A DNA stretch of 64,000 nucleotides. Source: Paenibacillus oryzae (GTDB lineage: Bacteria; Bacillota; Bacilli; Paenibacillales; Paenibacillaceae). The position numbers and the translations under genes were made by a program. The stretch is from NCBI RefSeq assembly GCF_001675045.1, contig NZ_LYPA01000068.1, positions 1 through 64,000 of the forward strand, written 5' to 3'. Within the stretch, counting starts at the first letter, position 1, and the number at the start of each line of letters is the position of its first letter. Below are positions 27,596-35,301 of the stretch, piece by piece. The notes beneath the pieces were generated by a model. That model ran no database searches and had not been told where the DNA came from. It worked only from the letters and a program-made list of their open reading frames with translations.

Positions 27596-28843
27596 TTACT
27601 TACGTTTCATCCGGCGATACTTTTCTTGATGAAGCTCCTTACGCTTCTTGCTGGAATACTCGAAATTTACCAGCTGACTGTATAGCTTCGCTGACTCCTC
27701 GGCCATGACCGGGCTGCTCATGGTTACGGACATTTGAAGCATTTGATCCGCCTGGCCTTTCAGCAGTTTCTGACCATGTTCCATATCCCCTTGATCAAAC
27801 GCTACCATGGCTTCTTCAATGACCTTCGCAGATTTGGTCAGCTCAACCTGCTGTACCACTTCGGGGTTTCCGGGCACGTTTAGCAAATTGATATCCGACG
27901 TGAAAACAGCCATTACATCAATGGTAATGCTGCAAGCTACAGCGTTCTCCGTGACATCAACGTACTCCCAGGATAATTGGAGCACATTATGCTCACCCTG
28001 TGTATGAGGATGAAAAGCCAATTCTACGAGAACGGACTTTACTTCATCCTGATAAAGGTCGCCGGCGTGGATAATGGGATGCCCTTCTTGATCATCCACC
28101 GGATACCCATAAAGTCCGACAATTTGTGTTCCACCCGATGGAATCAGCCTTAGCTTGAGATTCTGAGCGACTACGGATAGCAGCCCCTGCAACTCTTGTT
28201 GAAAAATCGAAGGAATGTCATCTGCCTTGTCAATATAGTAGAAGTTTCCGCCACCATGCTCCGCAATGCCTTCCATCAATTCTTCATCGAAACCGTCGCC
28301 GACGCCCATAGCACTGATCCCGACACCAGAAGAACGGTATTCCTTTGTAATTGCGAACAGCTTCTCACGATCCGTGATCCCTTCGTTGGCATGACCATCT
28401 GACAACAGAATTACACGGTACACCATTCCTTCGGCCTTGTTCTTCCGGACATGCTGCGCACCTTCGATCAAGCCTCCGCTGAGATTCGTTGTTCCACCAG
28501 CCTCAATTGTATCTATGCGCTGCTTGATCAGATCCTTATGCGTCACTTTTGCAGGCGGTAAAACGGTTCTAACCTGGTCATCAAATGCGACTAGACTGAG
28601 TAGATCATTGATATTCATTTGTTCTGCGACAAACCGACACGCTTTTTTGCTGTACATCAGTGGTTCTCCCGACATGGACCCGCTACGGTCCAATACCAGA
28701 GAAAGATTGATCGGAGCGCGGTCTTTGGCGGCATTCATCCTTCCAACCCCATGTGCTTCGATGAGGAGATAAATCTTCTCCGCTCCTCCAGTCGGCAAAA
28801 ACGGCTTACTCCATGAATGGTTAAACAACACAGGTTGATTCAT
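27596..28843 (-). CDS. VWA-domain protein
   Basis: A 415-residue cytosolic protein (no signal peptide) with a von Willebrand A domain at about 40-220. The metal-binding MIDAS is intact: DRSGS (LVLDRSGSMSGEP), a TTNLSGG threonine loop and the SDG motif (ILLSDGHANEG). A beta-sandwich-like region follows (about 220-340), then a basic helical tail (SSKKRKELHQEKYRRMKRK). VWA proteins usually act as metal-dependent protein-binding adaptors, often with AAA ATPases; none of the MoxR type is adjacent. Its ATG overlaps the preceding small gene by 23 nt, and the pair is driven by a LexA-box promoter. Function in the island unknown. Confidence 0.85.
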   Translation of the reverse strand: MNQPVLFNHSWSKPFLPTGGAEKIYLLIEAHGVGRMNAAKDRAPINLSLVLDRSGSMSGEPLMYSKKACRFVAEQMNINDLLSLVAFDDQVRTVLPPAKVTHKDLIKQRIDTIEAGGTTNLSGGLIEGAQHVRKNKAEGMVYRVILLSDGHANEGITDREKLFAITKEYRSSGVGISAMGVGDGFDEELMEGIAEHGGGNFYYIDKADDIPSIFQQELQGLLSVVAQNLKLRLIPSGGTQIVGLYGYPVDDQEGHPIIHAGDLYQDEVKSVLVELAFHPHTQGEHNVLQLSWEYVDVTENAVACSITIDVMAVFTSDINLLNVPGNPEVVQQVELTKSAKVIEEAMVAFDQGDMEHGQKLLKGQADQMLQMSVTMSSPVMAEESAKLYSQLVNFEYSSKKRKELHQEKYRRMKRK

Positions 28844-29174
28844 CTTGCATCTCCTTTCTCCGAATAGATTTCATTAACTTCTTTGCTGCGCGGCTGTTTT
28901 TGGCAGATACATAATTCCCCCATTTACGAATACCGATATATTCCAGAATTCCAAGGCACGTGATTAAAGTAATGGTATTTGTTTCTTCATCTCGCACATA
29001 ACGCCAATAGGTCTTATCAAAGTAGACCGCAGGTTTTCCCTTCCACTCCAAAAAACAAAAATCTTTTCTCGATAACTTCCACAATTGATTTTGAAAATGA
29101 TAGAAGTCGTCTTGACATGTCGCCGCTCTCTCACAATAACGTTCAAAAGCGTGTTTCGTTATGATGAGCTTCAT
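28821..29174 (-). CDS. Hypothetical protein, first gene of the VWA operon
   Basis: A basic protein of 117 residues beginning MKLIITKHAFERYCERA. The conserved-looking ITKHAFERYCER start resembles small nuclease/toxin-like or DUF4258-like folds, but I cannot assign a family. The start is placed at ATG 29174, which has AGGAGG about 10 nt upstream; the frame extends to 29195, but that ATG lacks a proper site. It overlaps the VWA start by 23 nt, indicating coupled translation. The promoter at 29,214-29,261 contains a LexA box. Confidence 0.6.
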   Translation of the reverse strand: MKLIITKHAFERYCERAATCQDDFYHFQNQLWKLSRKDFCFLEWKGKPAVYFDKTYWRYVRDEETNTITLITCLGILEYIGIRKWGNYVSAKNSRAAKKLMKSIRRKEMQDESTCVV

Positions 29175-29213
29175 TTGGCCAATGTCCTCCTTCATTTCAT
29201 CCTTGTACTTGCT

Positions 29214-29261
29214 ATCTTAAACTTTCCCTTGGGCACCTGTTTGTCAGCGAATAGATGTTCG
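29214..29261 (-). promoter_or_regulatory. SOS (LexA) box and promoter of the VWA operon
   Basis: CGAATAGATGTTCG (29248-29261) fits the LexA consensus with one arm deviation (GAAT). On the minus strand CTGACA (29242-29247) follows; 22 nt later comes the -10-like TAAGAT (29214-29219). The chosen start at 29174 is 39 nt downstream. The WYL-gene terminator sits directly upstream. Confidence 0.82.
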
Positions 29262-29271
29262 TACAAAGAAA

Positions 29272-29294
29272 CCCCGCTTCATAGCGAAGCGAGG
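29272..29294 (-). terminator. Intrinsic terminator of the WYL regulator gene
   Basis: CCCCGCTTC (29272-29280) pairs with GAAGCGAGG (29286-29294) around a 5-nt loop, followed on the minus strand by GTTTCTTTG. It lies 18 nt behind the stop at 29313. Confidence 0.75.
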
Positions 29295-29312
29295 CTGCTC
29301 TATTGGTTACTC

Positions 29313-30263
29313 CTATTGATACATCATGATCCACTGCGACAACTGCTGTTTTAACGATTCCCGGACGGCTTTGGGCTCCACAATTTCCGCCGACGGACCA
29401 TACTGCAGGATCCATCTCAAAAACTCCTTTTCATTATTGACCGTGACTTCAAAAATAAGGCTGCCGTCCTTCTGGTCCTTCATTCGCGGGTGTACGAAAA
29501 GTTCTTCTTCCCTAATATAACGGGCGACTTCAGCATCGAATCGAACTTTGAACGTGACGTTCTTTTCCCCACGATCTATGGACCACGTGTTTTTCAAGTA
29601 TTTTTTGATATTGAAATCGCCTTTGTCAAACTGCTGCCCGGTAAGCTCCACCTGCTGAAAACGGCTGATCCGAAAGGTCCGAATGTCCTGCGCTAAGTGA
29701 CAATACCCGATCAAATAAAACCGCTGATCGCGTGGGACGAGAAAATAGGGATCGATTTTGCGTTCCGTCGTTTCATTGCGGTATTGCGTATGGTAGACGA
29801 CGTCGATTGTTTTATGCTCCAAGATGGCTTGAATGATAGGCTGCAAAAAATTTGGACTTTCTTGACGGTATGCAGGTGTACCCATTTGAATGACACCGAC
29901 GATATCCTCAATGATACTATTTTGTCGAGATTTCTCTTTAAGATGAGTGCCCATTACCTTATCATATGCTGTGTCGAAGCCTGGAGGCAGCTTATCCTTG
30001 TCCAGCATGGAAGGGAGCAGCGAAAACACGAGAGCTTCTTGTTCGGTAAAGTTAAGAGGATACAGGAAGAACTTACCCATAAACCGATATCCGGTTCCCC
30101 TGCCTTCTCTGGAAACCGGAGCAATCAGTTCAAGTATATCCATATCTCTATAAATTGTCCGGATATTCACATCACATTTGAAAGCAAGATCTTTTGCCGA
30201 GATTCCAGGGTTTGCCTGAATAGCGTTAATGATATTAAAAATGCGGATGACTTTATCAATCAT
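29313..30263 (-). CDS. YafY-type transcriptional regulator (HTH plus WYL domain)
   Basis: A 316-residue regulator with an N-terminal winged helix-turn-helix (ISAKDLAFKCDVNIRTIYRDMDIL, about 25-55) and a C-terminal WYL domain (FLVPRDQRFYLIGYCHL, FRISRFQQVEL) with a WCX-like extension. WYL proteins of this kind (for example BrxR/CapW) often control defence genes in response to nucleic-acid ligands. ATG 30263 is the start because GAGGGG lies 6 nt upstream; the frame extends to 30284. It is a single gene with its own terminator. Targets are not evident; candidates are the neighbouring Fic gene or its own promoter. Confidence 0.88.
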   Translation of the reverse strand: MIDKVIRIFNIINAIQANPGISAKDLAFKCDVNIRTIYRDMDILELIAPVSREGRGTGYRFMGKFFLYPLNFTEQEALVFSLLPSMLDKDKLPPGFDTAYDKVMGTHLKEKSRQNSIIEDIVGVIQMGTPAYRQESPNFLQPIIQAILEHKTIDVVYHTQYRNETTERKIDPYFLVPRDQRFYLIGYCHLAQDIRTFRISRFQQVELTGQQFDKGDFNIKKYLKNTWSIDRGEKNVTFKVRFDAEVARYIREEELFVHPRMKDQKDGSLIFEVTVNNEKEFLRWILQYGPSAEIVEPKAVRESLKQQLSQWIMMYQ

Positions 30264-30436
30264 ATAATCCCCTCTGTTTTCCATAATAGGTTACACCCAT
30301 AACAATAGAACAGCACAGTCACCGAACAATCTGATCTTCGTACAAAATCTCCATGGAATTATATCCGTCATGCGATATCTCCCATCTTGGCATATGCAAT
30401 GTAAATTCTTATCATATTGGGGATTCTACACTTCAC

Positions 30437-30555
30437 CTAGTTCTTCCTGCCTAAGAAGGGAAAATACGCAACCTCCTCTGTCGTTTTAATGGTATATACT
30501 TCCTCTATGCTCGGTGTAAGTTCGACAATGACTGTATCCTTCACGACAAATCGCA
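30437..30555 (-). pseudogene. Relic reading frame downstream of SOS box 4
   Basis: From a TTG at 30555 (no ribosome site) an uninterrupted frame runs RFVVKDTVIVELTPSIEEV and on to YFPFLGRKN, then TAG at 30437-30439. The amino-acid composition looks protein-like, but no start signal exists, and the -10 expected 22 nt after the box is absent (CGTGAA). I read it as the remnant of a gene once driven by this site. The rest of 30285-30436 holds no convincing gene, only the likely promoter region of the WYL gene. Confidence 0.25.
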
Positions 30556-30567
30556 ACGACCATAGAT

Positions 30568-30587
30568 TGTCAGCGAATATACGTTCT
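30568..30587 (-). promoter_or_regulatory. SOS (LexA) box 4, promoter apparently degenerate
   Basis: CGAATATACGTTCT (30574-30587) with the conserved flank TGTCAG (30568-30573) is identical over 19 of 20 bases to the minimal pattern of the other sites. Unlike them it lacks a -10-like hexamer at the 22-nt position. The next intact gene on that strand, the WYL regulator, starts about 305 nt away. The Fic terminator lies immediately upstream. Confidence 0.7.
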
Positions 30588-30593
30588 GCCAAT

Positions 30594-30632
30594 TAAAAAA
30601 AGCACCGCGAAATCTCATCTTGAGATCGCGGT
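30594..30632 (-). terminator. Intrinsic terminator of the Fic gene
   Basis: ACCGCGA...TCTC (from 30604) pairs with GAGATCGCGGT (to 30632), and the A-run at 30594-30600 provides a seven-U tail on the minus strand. It lies 8 nt behind the Fic stop. Confidence 0.85.
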
Positions 30633-30639
30633 ACTGCAT

Positions 30640-31761
30640 TCATTTTAGAAAATGGGCAAACTTATCCGGGGCATTCCGAATGTCTTGAGCCAGCTTCTCG
30701 TATTCCGCAGATAATTTGACAGAACGAACTCTTTTGGCGTCTTGATCGCGCGGCTCGATGAAACCTTCTTCTCTCCAATTGCTCACCTTTTCCCTTATTG
30801 AACGATCCGACAAGCGCAGCAGGTCTCTCATTTCACTTGTCGTCAAGGTGTCTTGTTTGAAGGTTAGTTGAGCGAACACCATTCTTTGCTGGGGATCTAA
30901 CTTGCGAATCAGATCCGGTTCGATTTTGGTCATTTGGACGGATTTCTCTGTTACAATGGCAGCGGCTTCTTGAAAAACCTCCGCCAAACCATCAATAAAG
31001 AATTCCAGCCAGGGCGTCAAGTCAGCCTCGTTCCGCCCAAAATAATAATTGTGATGGAGACCCAACTGGAGTCGACGATAATACTCAGCTAAGTTGCGGT
31101 CGTAGAAATTCTCTAATACGAATAAACCCTTCAGTCCATGACCACCGCGACGTAAAAGATAGGTCGTAATCATCCGGGCTGTTCGACCATTACCGTCCAA
31201 ATACGGATGAATCGTTAGAAATTGCCACATGAATATCCCAGCCTTGATCGGCACCGGAACCGAATAGGTTTCTGGCGAATTCACCCAAGCAACCAAATCT
31301 TCCATTAATACCGGAACATCTTGCCATTCTGGCGGTAAATAAAAACCAGAAGCATTGCGGCTGCCAACTTGATTTTGTTCTTCGCGATACTCGCTAACAC
31401 GCGGTCTTCGTCCGTGGGATATTCGGATAATGGCATGCAGTTTTTTAATCAATTCCTCTGTGACAGGAAGCTGCCTTTTTTCTGCTGCATCCAGGTATTC
31501 TAAGGCTTTCATTAAGTTATAAACTTCCTGCTCTTCATTGTCATTGCTCGTTTGGTACAAGACTTTTCGCTTTGTCGCCTCATCAAGCGTGTTTCCTTCA
31601 ATTTTCGTTGAAAGGATGACCGTCTTTTCCATCGATTCTTTCTTAAGCAAGTCCAGAATAGATGCGGGCAATGGAAGCAAATCCACCACAACGCTGGCGC
31701 GTTGTATATCCATTAGTCTGCGGGCAATGGCGTCCGTTATTGAATATTTGGGGGTAAACAT
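30640..31761 (-). CDS. Fic-domain enzyme (probable AMP transferase) with N-terminal inhibitory motif
   Basis: A 373-residue Fic protein. The catalytic motif HPYLDGNGRTAR (185-196) matches HPFx(D/E)GNGRxxR. STKIEGN at 51-57 fits the (S/T)xxxE(G/N) inhibitory helix of class II Fic enzymes, which carry their own inhibitor. The C-terminus (about 290-373) has a winged-helix-like segment (TTSEMRDLLRLSDRSIREKVSNW), suggesting a target- or DNA-binding tail. Such enzymes transfer AMP to proteins and often occur in phage-defence or toxin contexts. It has its own promoter (TATAAT at 31783-31788) and AGGAAGGTG ribosome site, and its own terminator. No LexA box was found ahead of it. Confidence 0.9.
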   Translation of the reverse strand: MFTPKYSITDAIARRLMDIQRASVVVDLLPLPASILDLLKKESMEKTVILSTKIEGNTLDEATKRKVLYQTSNDNEEQEVYNLMKALEYLDAAEKRQLPVTEELIKKLHAIIRISHGRRPRVSEYREEQNQVGSRNASGFYLPPEWQDVPVLMEDLVAWVNSPETYSVPVPIKAGIFMWQFLTIHPYLDGNGRTARMITTYLLRRGGHGLKGLFVLENFYDRNLAEYYRRLQLGLHHNYYFGRNEADLTPWLEFFIDGLAEVFQEAAAIVTEKSVQMTKIEPDLIRKLDPQQRMVFAQLTFKQDTLTTSEMRDLLRLSDRSIREKVSNWREEGFIEPRDQDAKRVRSVKLSAEYEKLAQDIRNAPDKFAHFLK

Positions 31762-31782
31762 AACATCACCTTCCTCAATAAC

Positions 31783-31809
31783 ATTATACCATTGCCGCTA
31801 TTTTGCCGC
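31783..31809 (-). promoter_or_regulatory. Promoter of the Fic gene with a direct-repeat operator candidate
   Basis: A perfect -10 TATAAT (31783-31788 on the minus strand) lies 21 nt before the Fic ATG. Immediately upstream are two copies of TTGCCGC (plus strand 31792-31798 and 31803-31809) spaced by 11 bp, about one helical turn, within the spacer/-35 region. This is the geometry of an operator for a dimeric regulator. The repressor could be the Fic protein's own winged-helix tail or the WYL regulator; neither is shown. Confidence 0.45.
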
Positions 31810-31846
31810 AAAGTATTTTTATTTCATTGCATTTTCTACGTATATT

Positions 31847-32809
31847 TCAATTTCTAAATGTCATCTTATACAACGCTTTATTCTCCAGCCCTCGGATGGG
31901 CTGTGTCCACAACTCCTTGTCAGAAGTGGCACTTAGTGCATCCTCTGCCATCTGCAGCTTAGCATCCAGTGCGTCGATATGATGCAGCGCTACTGCTTCC
32001 GCCGTTTGCGGCTGTACCGGGCTTCCCCATTCCCCGAGGTTATGGTGTGAGAGAATAAGGTGCTGCAATCCGATCACTTGTTGCGAATCGAGTGGAAGCT
32101 CCAGCCGCAAAGCCGCTTCAGTGATCCAACTAGCCGCCATGGCAATATGACCGATCAACTTACCCTGGGTGCTGTAATCTGTCACGACCCCAAGCTGAGC
32201 GATCATTTCCTCTGGCTTTGCGATATCATGCAGGATAATTCCCGCTTTGATCATGTCCGCATTTAGAAATGGCCTCTGCTTGCAAAGGAACTCTCCAATC
32301 TCCAGCATACGAACGACATGATAGGCCAAGCCTGCGAAGTATGCATGATGGTGCATTTTGGCCGCTGGATAATGAGCTAGTTTCTCTCTCACCTTATCGA
32401 CGCAAAAGCTTACAATATCGCGAATCACCGGATCCGAAATACTCTCAATGACTCTGTCTATGACTTCTAATAATTCCGTAGATCCCATTGGTGCAGCTCG
32501 AATAAAATCGGTTAGAGACACACCGTCTTCTTCCCTTATATTGCGAATCCTGATGATCTTAAGCTGCGGTTTTTCCCGATATAACTGAACAACTCCTTGA
32601 ACCTTGATCAGCGTCATCGGAGAAAAGTTGTCTCTTTCCGTTTCTTTCACATCCCAATACTTGGCAGGCAACTGTCCACTGGAATCACACAGCACCAAAT
32701 CAAAGTAGTCCTTTGCCGGCGATGTGTTGGTTTGCTTCAGTTCCAGCTCCTTCAATAAATAGAAGCCGACAAATTCATCATTTGTACTCAGGTCTTTAAT
32801 CAACGTCAT
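31847..32809 (-). CDS. YhaM-like 3'-5' exoribonuclease (OB fold plus HD domain)
   Basis: A 320-residue protein with an N-terminal OB-fold nucleic-acid-binding domain (about 1-90; FDLVLCDSSGQLPAKYWD, then VKVQGVVQLYREKPQLKI-like strands) and an HD domain (about 150-290; HHHAYFAGLAYHVVRM, ILHDIAKPEE, HLILSHHNLGEWGSP). This is the architecture and length of B. subtilis YhaM (314 residues), a Mn-dependent 3'-5' exonuclease on RNA and single-stranded DNA. It begins 14 nt after the pPIWI-RE stop and ends the SOS-box operon, so it probably works with that module, for instance in trimming guides or targets. That role is inference. Confidence 0.85.
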   Translation of the reverse strand: MTLIKDLSTNDEFVGFYLLKELELKQTNTSPAKDYFDLVLCDSSGQLPAKYWDVKETERDNFSPMTLIKVQGVVQLYREKPQLKIIRIRNIREEDGVSLTDFIRAAPMGSTELLEVIDRVIESISDPVIRDIVSFCVDKVREKLAHYPAAKMHHHAYFAGLAYHVVRMLEIGEFLCKQRPFLNADMIKAGIILHDIAKPEEMIAQLGVVTDYSTQGKLIGHIAMAASWITEAALRLELPLDSQQVIGLQHLILSHHNLGEWGSPVQPQTAEAVALHHIDALDAKLQMAEDALSATSDKELWTQPIRGLENKALYKMTFRN

Positions 32810-32823
32810 GCTATCACCCCCAT

Positions 32824-35301
32824 CTACAACTCCAAAAACTCTGCCTCTGCCTCAGAAAACCCATATTCCTTGAATTGCAAATATTTCTTTAACGTCCCCG
32901 TCATTTTCAGAGGATAAGGCTGTGCAGTAGTCGATTCAAAGGTAATGCATACCTCACGTAAGCGATGCACCGTCCAAGCTAGACGCTCTCGGTCTTGCCT
33001 ATCCATCGGACCTAATGGCATATATTCGACAACTCGAGGTTGTTGAAAAGCCGTTCCCAAGTTATCATACTTGGTCATGGCCTTGGCAATGTTCATCTGG
33101 GTCTTAGGTTTGTTCCCCACACCATAATACAATCCGGACTCGTGATCCGAATAAACGCCAATAGAGAAAGACATAGGGATAAAACCGTAGGCTGGAACAT
33201 CATCGTTGGAATTAACACGAATAACAGTCATTCCGCGTTCGTTTTGAATCCATCCAGGTAATTCTGGGTCCTTCCCACGGACAATTTTGTTGTTTTGAAT
33301 CCCATCCAGTCCTTTATATCGAAGCCCCGCTTCAACTAACACGATTGGCTCCTTACCGATCATTCGCTCCACTCTTAACTGCTCTCCGAACCAACGGGCC
33401 ATCTCCTTCTTCTGCGCATCTGGAGCTTTGGGAAGCGGATCAAACTGATCTGTCTGCAACACAGCTTCCGACAAAGGCACCCATTCCTCAAGGCCTCGGC
33501 TCTTTACCATTAGTATACCGTTTTCGAATTTCGTCAGAATCGCATAGATTCCTTTATCACCCGAAACCAGATCATAGGCTATGATGGGACGTTGTTCATT
33601 GACATCCAGATATGCCTTGTAATCGATAACTCCCGTGTCCCCCAATAAATCCAAGATACAGTTGAAGACTTTGTGAATATAGTTTGACTCTGGTTTATCC
33701 TTCTTTCGTTTAGACTTCTTGGCCCCGCTTTCGGGATAGACAAATTGAGTCATCCTCCCCGTTAATTGAAACCCTTTACGAACAGCTTGCTTGGGGTCGG
33801 TTCCTTCGCCAAGCTTTTTCCATTCATCTTTAGGTAATATTTCAATCAATGAGCAAGTTAGGGCTTGATTCCCTTTAACATGTTCGATGCTTCGGAGGAT
33901 TTTGTTGGTTCGATGTTCATCCGCCAGGTCCTTAAGTGCTCCACGATCCAAGCCATCTACATAGTCCTTCCTGTCACACTTGACCACAATGATGCGGTTT
34001 CGAGAGGAAGAGTTCAACCTAAAGACATCTCCGTCGACTTGTTCAGCCAGCAACTTTCCTTTATATTTCTTAGCTTTCAATGCTTCAATGACACATTGAT
34101 ATAAAGAGTCCGATCCCCACACTTCAAGTACAAAATCTTTATCATGCGCGCAGTAAACTGGTGGGATCAGTCCTTTCACTCGGCCCCCTGTCCCTTCTCG
34201 CTTCGGTTTCTGCACAAGTGGCAGCGGCGCAAGCGGTCTCCAGTCGGACAAACTTCCTCGCACCATCTCGTAGAAACCCATTTTTTCCTGAATACTAATG
34301 CCCGCTTCAATATAGGGGGAATGATTAAAAACTCTATTATTATGAACGATCCATATCTTAGAGGAACTACCTGTATGATAATTAGCTGGATTTGTTAAAA
34401 TGTCCTCTGTTGATAATGAATTGCCCCACAAAACATCACAAAACAATTCGTCGAGCCCTTCAGACCAACGAGTATAAGACCCAATTCCACCTTCTCTTCG
34501 GAAGGATAAACTCGCATAGGAACGTAATCCCATTGCATTATCATTAATAAGGGGATTGTCCATGGAAATCAGTAACGTGCTATTAATACCGCCCTTCAGA
34601 TATTTTGTCTCCTGAGGTTTTGTAATAAACCGCCTTATTCCAGCCGAAACCATCAAAAGAAGGCGTCCATGCTCCCCAGCTCGATACTGCAGCCGAAATC
34701 GGACGACATAAGAAAAAGTACCAGCTCTAGTGGTTATGGGCTCAGACATGCACTCTGCCCTTTGCGTAGCATATACTTGCGAGAACGTAAGCTCAACTAG
34801 CTCATCCTGTTGCTCAAGATGTAGTTGCTTCGGACTCAAGCAAAATTGATGGGCAACAAGAGCTGGCAGCAATTCATATTCTAACCTTGAATCACGATTC
34901 AAAATGGAATCTACCGCCTCGCTTCGCCAGTCCATTGTATTCATATCCAAATCATCCGGTGCAGCTACGCCCTGCCTCGTTGCTATTTGGTTCATCCATC
35001 CCTTAGCCAGCAATAAAATCATTCCCACCGGGACTGGCTGCGTTGCAATGAGCCACGGACGGTTTTCATCTTGATAAAATTGATTATTCACCGAGACGAT
35101 CTGTGGAAATATACTTTGCAGTTTTTTACCTAATGGTTTAGTCGCAAAGGGCAGCTTAACGCCATTATAAAACTGACGAATAAATTCCCTCCAAACCGTT
35201 GGAATATCCAGTAGATAGATCTGCTTATTATTCCAAACATCTTGATCGCTCTCGAAAGCATACAGCTGCAGTTTTTTACCAGTCCGACTCATGAGCCTCA
35301 T
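32824..35301 (-). CDS. pPIWI-RE family PIWI protein (DUF3962/DUF3893)
   Basis: An 825-residue protein with the layout of bacterial pPIWI-RE proteins. Its N-terminal all-alpha/beta region (about 1-370) is followed by a MID-like part (about 385-520; FVLEVWGSDSLYQCVIEAL, LIEILPKDEW, DPKQAVRKGF) and an RNase H-fold PIWI region (about 545-810; IIAYDLVSGDKGIYAILTKF, VLVEAGLRYKGLDG, PRVVEYMPLG). The family was defined by comparative genomics (Burroughs, Iyer, Aravind) as a guide-binding PIWI encoded with a restriction-fold nuclease and a DinG helicase, exactly the two genes upstream here. Predicted role: guide-dependent restriction of invading DNA at R-loops. The start overlaps the helicase stop; ATG 35292 is an alternative start. 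Confidence 0.87.
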   Translation of the reverse strand: MRLMSRTGKKLQLYAFESDQDVWNNKQIYLLDIPTVWREFIRQFYNGVKLPFATKPLGKKLQSIFPQIVSVNNQFYQDENRPWLIATQPVPVGMILLLAKGWMNQIATRQGVAAPDDLDMNTMDWRSEAVDSILNRDSRLEYELLPALVAHQFCLSPKQLHLEQQDELVELTFSQVYATQRAECMSEPITTRAGTFSYVVRFRLQYRAGEHGRLLLMVSAGIRRFITKPQETKYLKGGINSTLLISMDNPLINDNAMGLRSYASLSFRREGGIGSYTRWSEGLDELFCDVLWGNSLSTEDILTNPANYHTGSSSKIWIVHNNRVFNHSPYIEAGISIQEKMGFYEMVRGSLSDWRPLAPLPLVQKPKREGTGGRVKGLIPPVYCAHDKDFVLEVWGSDSLYQCVIEALKAKKYKGKLLAEQVDGDVFRLNSSSRNRIIVVKCDRKDYVDGLDRGALKDLADEHRTNKILRSIEHVKGNQALTCSLIEILPKDEWKKLGEGTDPKQAVRKGFQLTGRMTQFVYPESGAKKSKRKKDKPESNYIHKVFNCILDLLGDTGVIDYKAYLDVNEQRPIIAYDLVSGDKGIYAILTKFENGILMVKSRGLEEWVPLSEAVLQTDQFDPLPKAPDAQKKEMARWFGEQLRVERMIGKEPIVLVEAGLRYKGLDGIQNNKIVRGKDPELPGWIQNERGMTVIRVNSNDDVPAYGFIPMSFSIGVYSDHESGLYYGVGNKPKTQMNIAKAMTKYDNLGTAFQQPRVVEYMPLGPMDRQDRERLAWTVHRLREVCITFESTTAQPYPLKMTGTLKKYLQFKEYGFSEAEAEFLEL

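Noticed and set aside
30285..30436. 26-codon ORF (MTDIIPWRFC...) upstream of the WYL gene
   Set aside because: A GGGAG precedes it, but the frame overlaps the likely WYL promoter and has no recognisable features; too weak to annotate.
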